From NCBI GenBank assembly GCA_011523785.1, contig WTFW01000029.1, forward strand, positions 1-37,704: a stretch of DNA of 37,704 nucleotides, read 5' to 3'. The stretch's first letter is position 1. Every line of letters begins with the position of its first letter. This document shows positions 21,778 to 30,557 of this stretch, piece by piece. A program made the translations under genes and the position numbers. Under the pieces are notes generated by a model, which saw only the letters and a program-made list of their open reading frames with translations, was not told where the DNA came from and made no database searches. This stretch comes from Chloroflexota bacterium. Lineage in GTDB: Bacteria > Chloroflexota > UBA11872.

Positions 21778-22794
21778 ATGACGGCCGCCGCCGAGAGTCC
21801 GGCCATCGCCCTGGATGTCATGGGCGGAGACCGGGCGCCGGAGGCCACTATTGAGGGCGCAATCGGCTGGACAAAGTCAACCGGCCAACGCGCCATCCTG
21901 GTCGGTGACGTCGATGTCATGCGCGCTCTGCTGTCGAGCGGCGGCGAGGATCCCTCAGCCTGGCGCCTGGAATCGGGGCCGACCACCATTGGCATGGACG
22001 AACACCCGGTTCAGGCTGTGCGATCCACCCGGGACGCCTCGATTCGGCGCTGCGCGGAGCTCGTTCGCTCCGGGGAAGCACAGGCCCTTGTATCGATGGG
22101 GAACACTGGCGCCACGATGGCGGCCGGCGTCCTGGTGGTAGGACGTGCGGCCGGCGTGGACCGGCCCGGGCTGGCGGTCCTCATCCCCGGTCGCGATTCG
22201 CCTACGCTGCTTATTGATGTCGGCGCCAACGCCGAGGCCCGCCCCGAACACCTGCGCGACTTTGGCCTGATGGGCGAGGTTTACCTGCGCCAGGTGCTCG
22301 GTACGCCTAAGCCCCGTGTCGGGGTGTTGAGCATCGGCGAGGAAGCCACCAAGGGTAGCCCGCTGACCCTCGCGGCAGCCGAACTCCTGGCCACGTCGCC
22401 GCTCGACTTTGTCGGCAATATCGAACCGGGCGGGCTCTTCAATAGCAGCGCTGATGTGGTGGTCTGCGACGGCTTCACAGGCAACCTGGTCCTGAAGTCC
22501 TTCGAGGCCACGGCTGAGTTTGCGGTGGGTGAGCTTCGCGCCGCTGTTCGACGCCGTCCCTACACGCTTCCCGGGGTGGCCTTCATGTATCCGGCCTTCC
22601 GCGCGGTACGGCGTCGCACCGACTACGCGCAATACGGCGGTACACCGCTGCTCGGTGTCAACGGCGTGGTCATCATTGGACACGGACGATCAAACGCCAT
22701 GGCAGTGGAAAACGCGCTCAATGCCGCCGCGCGCGCCGTCGAGTCCCGCGTCGTCGAGCGTGTCTCGGACGGACTAGCCTTAATGGACCGGTAA
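21778..22794 (+). CDS. plsX: Phosphate acyltransferase
   Basis: Converts acyl-ACP to acyl-phosphate, the first step of phospholipid synthesis by the PlsX/PlsY route. The 338 residues match the family. Signatures: IALDVMGGDRAPEAT near the N-terminus, SMGNTGATMAAG (about 102-113), LLIDVGANAEARPEHL, GDxxEGGLFN-like NIEPGGLFNSSADVVVCDGFTGN (phosphate-binding region), and GGTPLLGVNGVVIIGHG near the C-terminus. It follows gyrB by 10 bases, so it is probably co-transcribed. The usual neighbours rpmF, fabD and fabH are absent here. Confidence 0.95.
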   Translation: MTAAAESPAIALDVMGGDRAPEATIEGAIGWTKSTGQRAILVGDVDVMRALLSSGGEDPSAWRLESGPTTIGMDEHPVQAVRSTRDASIRRCAELVRSGEAQALVSMGNTGATMAAGVLVVGRAAGVDRPGLAVLIPGRDSPTLLIDVGANAEARPEHLRDFGLMGEVYLRQVLGTPKPRVGVLSIGEEATKGSPLTLAAAELLATSPLDFVGNIEPGGLFNSSADVVVCDGFTGNLVLKSFEATAEFAVGELRAAVRRRPYTLPGVAFMYPAFRAVRRRTDYAQYGGTPLLGVNGVVIIGHGRSNAMAVENALNAAARAVESRVVERVSDGLALMDR

Positions 22795-22847
22795 CCCCAC
22801 CCAAGCGGTCGGCGGCAACCCCGTACACGTTGGAGACAGTTCCGCCC

Positions 22848-23855
22848 ATGTTCGCGCCGATACGCCGCCGCCTGATCCCTCGCTCTGTCCAAGAGGGCTG
22901 GGAGAAGTGCTCATGGCTCCCGCGCCGCCGACTGCTTGGCCTGCTCGCGGCCACTTCCGCCGCCCCGGCCCTGAGCGCGTGCGACGTCTGGAACCTGGTT
23001 GGTCGGCCCAACGACCGGAGTCCCGGCGGGTCACCTCTCTCGATTCCCGCGCTGCGCGCGCGCAGCTTTCCGCCCTCGGAGATTCGTCTGCACAAGGTGA
23101 CGGCGCGCCAGGACGACTACACCTCGTACGTGATGAGCTACAACTCCGACGGCCTGCACATTACGGGCATGGCCACCATCCCGGCCGGCCAGGGACCTTT
23201 TCCGGTTGTCCTGCTGAATCACGGCTACGTGCTGCCAAGCCAGTACGCCACCGGCGTGGGCACGCGCGTCATGGCCGACGCCCTGGCCCGGCGCGGCGTG
23301 GTGACTCTTGCCACGGACTATCGCGGGCTCGGCGGATCGCAGGACGATTCGCGACTCAACATCGGCGCACGGCTGGAATTCGTGGTCGACGTTCTCAACC
23401 TGGCGTCCGCGGCACGAGAATTCCCCGAGGCTCAGCCGGGTCGCATCGGCGTGTGGGGGCATAGCCTGGGCGGCGAACTGGCCATCCGCGCCGGGGTCGT
23501 GGATCCCGGGATTGGCCCGATTGCCTTGTGGGCGCCGCTCAGCGTCTGGCTTGACGACATCTCCGACTACTACCGGGTCCCAACCTCCCGATCAAGCGAC
23601 CAGTTGCGCGCCGCCCTGTCCGCAGGGAACTATCTCGAAGGACTGACCGGCCCGGTAGACATCCACCAGGGCGGAAACGATCTCGCGGTCAACCCGGCGT
23701 GGGCGTCAAAGCTCCGGCTGGCCCTGGATGAGGCCGGCGTGGCCAGCAACCTCTACCTCTACCCCGGCGTGGGACATCTGCTGAACGCTAGCGCTCAGAC
23801 CGTGGTCCGAATCAGCGCCGAATTCTTGCGGCGACACTTGCCGGCAACGCGCTAG
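22848..23855 (+). CDS. Exported alpha/beta hydrolase lipoprotein
   Basis: A secreted serine hydrolase of the alpha/beta fold, about 335 residues from ATG 22848 (GGAG 12 bases upstream). The N-terminus has a twin-arginine-like run (PRRRLLGLL) and a lipobox LSAC with Cys at about residue 45, suggesting a Tat-exported lipoprotein. The oxyanion-hole segment LLNHGY precedes the nucleophile elbow GHSLGG (Ser about 206). The remaining triad candidates are Asp about 278 in QGGNDLAVNP and His about 310 in YPGVGHLL. The C-terminus resembles dienelactone hydrolase/prolyl oligopeptidase-like peptidases. The substrate is unknown; an ester or peptide is likely. It stands between plsX and a membrane protein gene on the same strand. 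Confidence 0.85.
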   Translation: MFAPIRRRLIPRSVQEGWEKCSWLPRRRLLGLLAATSAAPALSACDVWNLVGRPNDRSPGGSPLSIPALRARSFPPSEIRLHKVTARQDDYTSYVMSYNSDGLHITGMATIPAGQGPFPVVLLNHGYVLPSQYATGVGTRVMADALARRGVVTLATDYRGLGGSQDDSRLNIGARLEFVVDVLNLASAAREFPEAQPGRIGVWGHSLGGELAIRAGVVDPGIGPIALWAPLSVWLDDISDYYRVPTSRSSDQLRAALSAGNYLEGLTGPVDIHQGGNDLAVNPAWASKLRLALDEAGVASNLYLYPGVGHLLNASAQTVVRISAEFLRRHLPATR

Positions 23856-23866
23856 GAATCAGGTTC

Positions 23867-25339
23867 GTGCCTGCGCTGTCTAAGGCCACCGAACAGGTGT
23901 CCGCCAACGTCGGTCGACGCATAGACACGGCCCCCGCCGCCGCGATATTGGCCATTGCCGCGCTGGCCGCCGCCCAACCGCTGGACGCCGACCTCTGGGT
24001 CCATCTCAACAACGGTCGCTTCATCGCCAGCCGAGGCGAACTCCCCTATCCTGATCCATTCACCTTTAGCGTCGGGGACGCGGTCTGGACCGCCCACGAG
24101 TGGCTTCCCGCCCTGGTTATTTTTCAACTGGTGGACCGGGGCGGAGTTTTAGTCGCGGTCCTGGGCATAGCCGCCGTCTACGCCCTCATCTGGGGCCTGC
24201 TCGAACGCTCGCTCGCCGCCCACGGCGCTGGCCCATGGATGCGAATTGCCGCGCTGGTTACGGCATCCCTGCCGCTGTATCCGTTCGCGGGCATCCGTCC
24301 GCTGGCGTTCGGACTCCTGGCCGCGGCCTTGGCCGCCGCCCTGGCGTTGCATCATCGGCGCACCGGCTCGCATTGGGTGTGGCTGCTACCGTTCGTGTTC
24401 GTCCTCTGGGGGAACGTGCATGCCTCATTCCCCATCGGCTTCGCCCTGCTCGGCGCCCTCCTTTTCGAAGCACTCTGGGCACGATCCCCAATTCCCTACA
24501 TCGGTCCCCGCCCCCACACACGCCTTGCACACTTTGCCGCCGTTGTGGCCCTGTCGGTCGTCGCACCGGCCCTCAACCCATCGGGACTCCGCCTGCTTGC
24601 CCAGCCATTCTTTCAATGGGGCGGCGAGTTTCGCCGCTTCAACAGCGATTGGCGGCCACCCGAGATCTACAGCGAGACCTGGTGGTTCTTCTCGGCCTTT
24701 CTCGTTCTGACCGGCCTGCTGCTCATCCTGCGACGCGGTCGTGTCACCCCTATCGATGTCCTGGTGCTGGTCGTCGTGGTGGCCGCTGGCTACAGCACAC
24801 GCAAGGTCATGCCCTTCGCCGCGGTTCTGGCGCCGTTGCTGCTGGCTAGCCCACTCGCGCTGACGGGCGCCGCTCGCCCGCATCCGCCGGCCTGGGCAAT
24901 TCGCGCCGCCGCGGCGCTGACAGTGGCCGCGGCCGTTGGTTTCGCCGTCGCCATCAGCCCGCGCACGCTCGAGGGGCCAACCGTCGTGCCCATGCCGGAC
25001 GCCGCCCGCGACCTTGTCGCTGGCACCGAAGCGACGCGAATCTTCGGCACCTACCATTGGGGCGCCTTCCTCACCTGGACTCTATGGCCGGATGCGCTTG
25101 TGTTCATCGACGGCCGCTTCGACCTCTTTGTGCCCGATACGCTCGCCGACTACCTCGCGGTCACAAGTCTCGAACCAGGCTGGCGCCAGGAACTTATGGA
25201 CATAGACCCAGACGCCGTGGTCGTCCAAACTGACTCGCTGCTGGCGCGTCGATTGGCCCAGCGGGGGTCAGGCTGGCGTGACATCGGCGGCGATTCCATT
25301 GCTCGTGTATTTCTCTCCGACCGCGTCGAATCCGCTTGA
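23867..25339 (+). CDS. Multi-spanning membrane protein of unknown function
   Basis: A 490-residue integral membrane protein with about 10-12 hydrophobic segments. The N-terminal part carries DADLWVHLNNGRFI, then LPYPDPFTF and an AHEWLPAL segment, a pattern I associate with uncharacterised, GT-C-like membrane proteins in several phyla. In GT-C glycosyltransferases, acidic residues in the first extracytoplasmic loop are catalytic, so the Asp residues here may have a similar job; this is analogy only. The C-terminal about 120 residues are less hydrophobic and look extracytoplasmic (FIDGRFDLFVPDTLADY). The start is GTG 23867, 12 bases after the hydrolase stop. A parS site lies just beyond its stop. 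Confidence 0.75.
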   Translation: MPALSKATEQVSANVGRRIDTAPAAAILAIAALAAAQPLDADLWVHLNNGRFIASRGELPYPDPFTFSVGDAVWTAHEWLPALVIFQLVDRGGVLVAVLGIAAVYALIWGLLERSLAAHGAGPWMRIAALVTASLPLYPFAGIRPLAFGLLAAALAAALALHHRRTGSHWVWLLPFVFVLWGNVHASFPIGFALLGALLFEALWARSPIPYIGPRPHTRLAHFAAVVALSVVAPALNPSGLRLLAQPFFQWGGEFRRFNSDWRPPEIYSETWWFFSAFLVLTGLLLILRRGRVTPIDVLVLVVVVAAGYSTRKVMPFAAVLAPLLLASPLALTGAARPHPPAWAIRAAAALTVAAAVGFAVAISPRTLEGPTVVPMPDAARDLVAGTEATRIFGTYHWGAFLTWTLWPDALVFIDGRFDLFVPDTLADYLAVTSLEPGWRQELMDIDPDAVVVQTDSLLARRLAQRGSGWRDIGGDSIARVFLSDRVESA

Positions 25340-25350
25340 GACCGCTGCGA

Positions 25351-25366
25351 TGTTCCACGTGAAACA
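25351..25366. promoter_or_regulatory. parS: parS, chromosomal ParB/Spo0J binding site
   Basis: TGTTCCACGTGAAACA is a perfect match to the 16-bp bacterial parS consensus TGTTNCACGTGAAACA and equals the form known from Bacillus. It lies in the 57-bp gap between the membrane protein stop (25339) and the adenosyltransferase start (25397), outside coding sequence. CACGTG occurs about ten other times in the window but never with the flanking arms. In other bacteria ParB loads here, spreads and recruits SMC, and parS sites cluster near the replication origin. parA and parB genes are not in the window. Confidence 0.9.
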
Positions 25367-25396
25367 TTCGACCCGGAAACCTGCCTTGGGTCGCCA

Positions 25397-25951
25397 TTGA
25401 CCCGAAAGCACCACGGCGACCAGGGCCAGACCAGCCTTTTCGACGGCGCCCGCGTATCAAAGACCGACGACCGTATCGCCGCGCTTGGGTCGGTTGACGA
25501 GTTGAATTCCGCGCTCGGTGTTGCCATGAGTTCCTGCCCGGCGGGTGATCACCTGGACCGTTTGGCCTGGGTGCAGACCCGGCTGTTCACCCTGGGCTCG
25601 GATCTGGCCAACCCCGGCGGAAGGGCCCGTGGTGACTGCATCACGTCGTCGGACGTAGCGGCGCTGGACGCGTGGCTTGACGGCTACCGCGCAGATCTAC
25701 CGCTGCTGCAACACTTCATCCTGCCCGGCGGTACGCCTGCGGCGGCCAGCGTCAACCTGGCCCGGACCATTTGCCGCCGCGCCGAGCGCGAAGTCTTCCG
25801 ACTCGCGTCGGAATCCGCTGTAAGCCCCGAGGTCCCGGTCTTCCTGAACCGTCTGAGCGACGTGCTCTTTGAACTCGCGCGCGCCCTCAACCACGAGGCA
25901 GGCGTCCCCGAGAATGTGTGGCTTGGCCCGCGCGACCGGCCCGGCGGCTGA
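25397..25951 (+). CDS. Cob(I)alamin adenosyltransferase, PduO type
   Basis: Transfers the adenosyl group of ATP to cob(I)alamin, making coenzyme B12. The 184 residues form the four/five-helix PduO fold. N-terminal TRKHHGDQGQTSLFDG corresponds to the usual T-x-x-GDxGxTxLxxG ATP-binding loop. KTDDRIAALGSVDELNSALG follows, then FILPGG, RTICRRAEREVF and LNRLSDVLFELAR, all typical of the family. The only usable start in frame is TTG 25397, directly before the ATP loop; ribosome site weak. The nearest B12-dependent gene is unknown, as none is visible here. It is immediately downstream of the parS site. Confidence 0.92.
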   Translation: MTRKHHGDQGQTSLFDGARVSKTDDRIAALGSVDELNSALGVAMSSCPAGDHLDRLAWVQTRLFTLGSDLANPGGRARGDCITSSDVAALDAWLDGYRADLPLLQHFILPGGTPAAASVNLARTICRRAEREVFRLASESAVSPEVPVFLNRLSDVLFELARALNHEAGVPENVWLGPRDRPGG

Positions 25952-26072
25952 TTGAGGCCAGGCTCAGTAGCTCTCGGCTCGAGCGGGACCCGCCCGCGTT
26001 TGACAAGCTCCCACCAGCTCGTCAGCGTCAGCACGTAGGGCTGGGTGATCCACGGTTGAAAGGATCTACGCC

Positions 26073-26900
26073 ATGTATAGATCCGTCCGCGCGGCGGCTC
26101 TGTCGATTAAGCCAAAGAAGTGGGACAAGGCCGCCAACGCCGACAAGCTGGAAGACTTCGTACGCCAGGCCGCGGCCCAGGGCGCGGAACTGGTCGTAGC
26201 CCCGGAGGGATTCCTCGAGGGCTACGTCGTTATGGACGTCATTGAGGAACTAGATCTCCGCGCCGCCATGTGGGAGATCGCCGAGCCGCCGGACGGTCCG
26301 TACATCACGCGCTTCAGCAACCTGGCTCGCGAGCTTCGAGTCGTCCTCTGCTTCGGCTACGCCGAGCGGCGCAACGATGGCGTCTACAACGCGGCCATCA
26401 TCCTGGGGCCCGACGGCGAGCACTGCGGGACGTACTACAAGACGCAGCTTGCCGAGGGCTCATGCGACGACTGGGACTTCAACCGTCTCGGCTCCAACCT
26501 GCAAGCCATCGACACCCCGGTGGGCCGGGTGGGCACCATGATCTGCAACGACCGTTGGAATCCGCTGATCGCCCGCGCTCAGGTTATGGACGGCGCCCAG
26601 GCGATCCTGATTCCCTCGTTTGGATCGCGCAGCCGCGAGCAGAACCTGGCCGTCATCGCTCGGGCCCGCGAAAACGGGGTGCCGGTGGTTGAAGCCAACG
26701 TGGGCGTCAACCTGATCGTGAGCAAGGGTGAAGTCGTGGCCTACGTCTGGGGGACGGACCGCATCTCGGTGGCCACAATTGAGATTCCCCTGCCGCCATC
26801 CGCAGACAACGCCCGCGCCGTGGAGCAGGAATTCATGGTCTGGCGCGGTCCTGAGATGCAGCGCCGCTACGAACGCACCATGGAGCGGGTTGACGGCTAG
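26073..26900 (+). CDS. Nitrilase-superfamily carbon-nitrogen hydrolase
   Basis: A 275-residue enzyme of the CN-hydrolase superfamily, cleaving or forming amide/nitrile bonds. The catalytic triad is complete: Glu45 in VVAPEGFLEG, Lys123 in YYKTQL, and Cys158 in TMICNDRWNP. Length and the short C-terminus suit an aliphatic amidase, N-carbamoylase or ureidopropionase-like enzyme; the exact substrate cannot be read. ATG 26073 has an AAAGGA ribosome site about 10 bases upstream. It converges on the DUF971 gene with a 7-base gap. Confidence 0.9.
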   Translation: MYRSVRAAALSIKPKKWDKAANADKLEDFVRQAAAQGAELVVAPEGFLEGYVVMDVIEELDLRAAMWEIAEPPDGPYITRFSNLARELRVVLCFGYAERRNDGVYNAAIILGPDGEHCGTYYKTQLAEGSCDDWDFNRLGSNLQAIDTPVGRVGTMICNDRWNPLIARAQVMDGAQAILIPSFGSRSREQNLAVIARARENGVPVVEANVGVNLIVSKGEVVAYVWGTDRISVATIEIPLPPSADNARAVEQEFMVWRGPEMQRRYERTMERVDG

Positions 26901-26907
26901 CGGCGTT

Positions 26908-27246
26908 CTACGACCGCTCGGCCTCTGTCCGCTCCGCCAGCTCGCGAAGCATTTCCCACGGATAGATGCCGGTGCTGTGGCTGTCGCTCCAGTCGAAGGT
27001 GAGCGCATAGTTCCCCACCGGCGCAATTCGATAGGCGCGGATGTCGAGCGGGATCGTGTCCGGCGTCAGCAAAGGTGCGCCGGTCAACTCGTCGCGGCAG
27101 ACGGCGCAGCCGCAGGCCAGGCGGATCTCCCGTAGGGGAATCTTCGAGGACGTGCCGTCGGCCCAGTCGATGCCTAGCGCCGTCTCGCCCACCCGACGGA
27201 TTCCCACCGCGGTGACTCGGGCCTGCTCTTCCGCGCCCAATCTCAC
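26908..27246 (-). CDS. DUF971 / gamma-butyrobetaine hydroxylase N-terminal-like protein
   Basis: A 112-residue stand-alone DUF971 protein. The family core is present: [15 protein letters not shown], then [15 protein letters not shown] with Cys45, Cys47 and Cys50 as candidate metal ligands, then [30 protein letters not shown]. In eukaryotes this domain forms the Zn-binding N-terminus of gamma-butyrobetaine hydroxylase; bacterial stand-alone copies have been linked to iron-sulfur proteins, but the function is unsettled. GTG start overlaps the preceding gene's TGA as GTGA, so translation is coupled to the nucleotidyltransferase fusion gene. Confidence 0.9.
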   Translation of the reverse strand: MRLGAEEQARVTAVGIRRVGETALGIDWADGTSSKIPLREIRLACGCAVCRDELTGAPLLTPDTIPLDIRAYRIAPVGNYALTFDWSDSHSTGIYPWEMLRELAERTEAERS

Positions 27247-29711
27247 TGGGCGGCGCTGGCGACCAGGTGCTCGATTTCGTCGGCCAGCGATGCCGCCGCG
27301 ACAGGTCCTTCGCCTTCGGCCATCACTCGAAAGACCGGGCGGTCATCGTCGGGGACCACCACTGCCCGCTCGTAGCCTTCGCCGAATACCACCCCATCGA
27401 TCTCCCCCTCGTCACTGCGGTCGGGATGCGAGTTAAGGACGCGCATCAGCTGCGCCCGTCGCTCCCACGCCACCGCAACCTCTCGTTGCGCCAGCGTGAA
27501 GGCGGGCAGCGAACTGACGCGGGCCGAGACGGATAGATCACTCAACGCCTGAGCGCTGACGAGATGCACCAGAGTCGCCATGGCGTCCGGCCCCGGATGG
27601 AGGTTTGGAAAGGCCAGGGCATTCCGCCCGTTGGCCGCGACCGCTGCCTGTTCGCGATCGCTCACTTGCATCATGTTGGCCACATTGGCCTGCGTACGAA
27701 TTGGGGTGAATCCCAATTCGCTGGCATACGACGACAGGCTATTTGGCACCGTGAACGGCACGGCCAGCGGACCGGAGATTCCGCGCGCCCTCAGGCCGTC
27801 CAGGACGAGCGCGATGACAGTTAGGCTGTCGATCGGCGCTCCTTGCTCGTCTACCAGCCAGATTCGGTTTCCGTCCGGCCCTACCACGGCGCCAAAGGTC
27901 GCGCCCACCGCGGTAACGATTCGTCCCAAGCGGGCCAACCGTTCCTCGATCGCCATTCCGCCGGAGCCAACGTCGACCGGCGAGGCATCCACGGCCGTGT
28001 CGCGCACTCCAAGGCGGTTCAGGACGCTCAGCAGCGTCTCGCCACAGGTTCCGTCGCTATAGTCAACCACCACGCCGACGTGGCGATGCGTCACTTCGGG
28101 ATTGGCCACGACGCGCAGCAAAGCCTCCTGATATGCCTCAACGGCGGCCGCCACGGTGATCTCGGCGATCGACTCGGAGCCGACGCGCCGGAAGTCCTCC
28201 CGCATGAACGTGGCTTCGATCTTGCGCTGCTCGGCGGGTCGGATGTCCACGCCGCGCGGGTTCGTGAAGCGCACGTCCACAGCCGACGCGTCGTACGGTG
28301 ATGTGCGCACGTGCGTCGCGCCCTCGGCGTCAAATCGAGCGCATGAAAAACGCGCGACCGGAAAGGGCGTGGCGCCAATGTCGATCACGCGCACGCCCAC
28401 CGAGGCCAAACCGGCCATGAGCGCGCGTTTCACCATGCGGGCTGGACGTGTCTGGTCACGGTTGGCAACCACGGACGAGCCCTCGGGCAACGCACTGCCC
28501 CAGGCGGCGCCAAGCCGGGCGGCGAACTCAGGCGTCAGTTCAAAGTTCGCCAGTCCCGCCACACCGCCGTGCGCAAATATCGTGCGGCGCGCCTGCGACG
28601 CGTGAATCAGGCTCCGGTCCACGACCACGCCGGCATCCACGAATTTCCGCGGCCAGATTCGAACGCCCGGACGGACCGACGATCCGTCGGCCAGCGTGCT
28701 CCGATCGCCAATCACCACATCTTCGCCAATGGCAACCCCGCGTCCGAGATTTGCGTGACGCGCCACGATGCAGCGCTCGAGTTTGGCGCCCACGCCGACG
28801 ACCACATTTCCGCTAATCACGGCTTCGCTGACGGCGGCACGCTCAGCGATCACGGTGTTGTCTCCGATGACCGCTGGACCGTCTATCCGCGCGTGGGCAT
28901 GTACCTGGCTCCCACGCCCGACGTAGACAGACCCTCGCATCCGGGCGGTCGGATCAACGCGAGCCGTGGGGTCCACAGTGGCCGCGTCGAAGCGATACGG
29001 CGGCCCGCCATAGGTGCGCACGCGCCCCGATACCAGGTCGGCATTCGCGGCTCGATAGGCGTCGAGCGTGCCGATGTCGGTCCAATAGCCGTCGACGACG
29101 TGACCGTAAAGCGGCCGCCGGCCCGCCAGCATGGCCGGGAAGACGTCCATTGAGAAGTCAACCTGCGTTCCGGCCGGAATCAGGTCAAAGACTGACGGAT
29201 CCAGCATGTAGATGCCGGTGTTCGCCGCGTCGCTCAGCACCTCGCCCCACGATGGCTTCTCCTGAAAGCGCACAATTCGCCCGTCCTCCTCCGTTACCAC
29301 CACGCCGTATTCCAGCGGGTTGGGAACCCGGGCCAGCAGCAGCGTGGCTTGAGAATCACCAGCCTCGTGCGCATCGGCCAGCGCCGTCAGGTCCACGTCG
29401 GTCAGCGCATCCCCCGAGATCACCAGGAACGGCTCAGTCAGCTGGTCGCGGGCCAGCGCCACACTGCCGGCGGTGCCCAGCGGCTCATTCTCATAGGTGT
29501 ACGTGATCCGCAGTCCGAAGTCCTCGCCCGACTGGAAGTAATTCTCGATCGTGGAGCCGAGGTAGTGCAGCGTGACAATTACGTCGGTGAAGCCGTGCGC
29601 GCGCAGCAGCCGCAGGATGTGCTCCATGACGGGCGCGTCGCCCAGCATCGCCATTGGCTTGGGGCGCTCAATGGTTAGCGGTCGCAGCCGGGAGCCTTCG
29701 CCTCCGGCCAT
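27243..29711 (-). CDS. Nucleotidyltransferase / left-handed helix / degenerate phosphomannomutase fusion
   Basis: An 822-residue protein, probably a mannose-1-phosphate guanylyltransferase or similar sugar nucleotidyltransferase. Residues 1-235 are the nucleotidyltransferase: [30 protein letters not shown] and [13 protein letters not shown]. Residues 240-375 contain hexapeptide-type left-handed beta-helix repeats. Residues about 376-822 resemble phosphomannomutase, but the catalytic TASHNP loop reads [11 protein letters not shown] (466-476) and the Asp-rich metal loop reads GPDGNR (611-616), so mutase chemistry looks lost. Fusions with this altered loop recur in other bacteria, so the domain may be structural or regulatory. 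The upstream codons would encode Ala-Val-Val before the first Met, as in the family, but contain no standard start before an in-frame stop at 29766. Confidence 0.9.
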   Translation of the reverse strand: MAGGEGSRLRPLTIERPKPMAMLGDAPVMEHILRLLRAHGFTDVIVTLHYLGSTIENYFQSGEDFGLRITYTYENEPLGTAGSVALARDQLTEPFLVISGDALTDVDLTALADAHEAGDSQATLLLARVPNPLEYGVVVTEEDGRIVRFQEKPSWGEVLSDAANTGIYMLDPSVFDLIPAGTQVDFSMDVFPAMLAGRRPLYGHVVDGYWTDIGTLDAYRAANADLVSGRVRTYGGPPYRFDAATVDPTARVDPTARMRGSVYVGRGSQVHAHARIDGPAVIGDNTVIAERAAVSEAVISGNVVVGVGAKLERCIVARHANLGRGVAIGEDVVIGDRSTLADGSSVRPGVRIWPRKFVDAGVVVDRSLIHASQARRTIFAHGGVAGLANFELTPEFAARLGAAWGSALPEGSSVVANRDQTRPARMVKRALMAGLASVGVRVIDIGATPFPVARFSCARFDAEGATHVRTSPYDASAVDVRFTNPRGVDIRPAEQRKIEATFMREDFRRVGSESIAEITVAAAVEAYQEALLRVVANPEVTHRHVGVVVDYSDGTCGETLLSVLNRLGVRDTAVDASPVDVGSGGMAIEERLARLGRIVTAVGATFGAVVGPDGNRIWLVDEQGAPIDSLTVIALVLDGLRARGISGPLAVPFTVPNSLSSYASELGFTPIRTQANVANMMQVSDREQAAVAANGRNALAFPNLHPGPDAMATLVHLVSAQALSDLSVSARVSSLPAFTLAQREVAVAWERRAQLMRVLNSHPDRSDEGEIDGVVFGEGYERAVVVPDDDRPVFRVMAEGEGPVAAASLADEIEHLVASAAQ

Positions 29712-29852
29712 GACGACGGCGTGTGTGGGGATTCGATCAGCCGCAACGAGGGTCGCGTTTTCAGTCTACGGGCGGTCCATGCCATGTCAACGCCGCCTCG
29801 TCGCTCCGTATCCTGTACGACAGTTCCCTGGGGTGCCCGTAGCGTCAAATCC

Positions 29853-30557
29853 ATGCCGCCTGATCACAAGCCCACGATCGCCGTGATCGTGCCCACATTT
29901 AACGAGCGCGGAAACCCTGGCCCGCTGGTAGAGCAGGTGAGCGCCGCGCTTGGCGGCGCGCCATTTCGCATCCTGTTCGCGGACGACAGCACCGACGACA
30001 CGACCGGTGAGATCGAATCCCTGGCCCGCGACAACCCCGCCGTCAGCCTGAACCACAGCTCGAGCCGGCGCGGCCTGGCGCGCGCCGTCGTTGATGCGCT
30101 CGATGGCCTGACCGAGGACCTGGTGGTCGTGATAGACGGCGACTTGCAGCATCCGCCCAACGTTGTGCCACACCTCGTTGCCGCCTTAGAGGCCGGAGCC
30201 GACGTTGTCGTTGCCAGCCGCTACGTGCAAGGCGGGCGCGAACTCGGCCTCAGTGGACCCTGGCGGCGGCTGGTGAGTCGGGGATCATCCCGCGTAGCTC
30301 GCATGGTGCTCCCCTCAGCACGGCGAACGACCGACCCCCTCAGTGGCTTCTTCGCATTTCGCCGCAGCATCCTGACCGGCGCACCCCTGCAGCCGGTCGG
30401 CTTCAAGATCCTGCTCGAAGTCCTCGTCCGCGGTCGCGTTCGCTGCGTCGTGGACGTTCCGTATACGTTTGACCGGCGAGCGCGCGCAACCAGCAAGGCA
30501 TCAGCCCTCGAGGGTGTTCGTTTCCTGCGCCACCTGCTGCGGCTGCGGGGGACCTAG
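29853..30557 (+). CDS. Polyprenyl-phosphate mannosyltransferase-like GT2
   Basis: A 234-residue GT-A enzyme resembling dolichol-phosphate mannose synthase (DPM1) and bacterial polyprenol monophosphomannose synthase. Motifs: IAVIVPTFNERGN at the N-terminus, FADDSTDDTTGEI, the metal-binding DGDLQHPPNVVP, and DPLSGFFAFRRSIL. The last part, GFKILLEVLVRGR and VPYTFDRRARATSKAS, is also typical, and there is no C-terminal membrane anchor. ATG 29853 is chosen because it stands just before the first strand; earlier in-frame starts overlap the divergent nucleotidyltransferase gene and add about 44 unlike residues. The adjacent sugar-nucleotide enzyme could supply its donor. Its stop shares CTAG with the convergent punA stop. 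Confidence 0.87.
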   Translation: MPPDHKPTIAVIVPTFNERGNPGPLVEQVSAALGGAPFRILFADDSTDDTTGEIESLARDNPAVSLNHSSSRRGLARAVVDALDGLTEDLVVVIDGDLQHPPNVVPHLVAALEAGADVVVASRYVQGGRELGLSGPWRRLVSRGSSRVARMVLPSARRTTDPLSGFFAFRRSILTGAPLQPVGFKILLEVLVRGRVRCVVDVPYTFDRRARATSKASALEGVRFLRHLLRLRGT

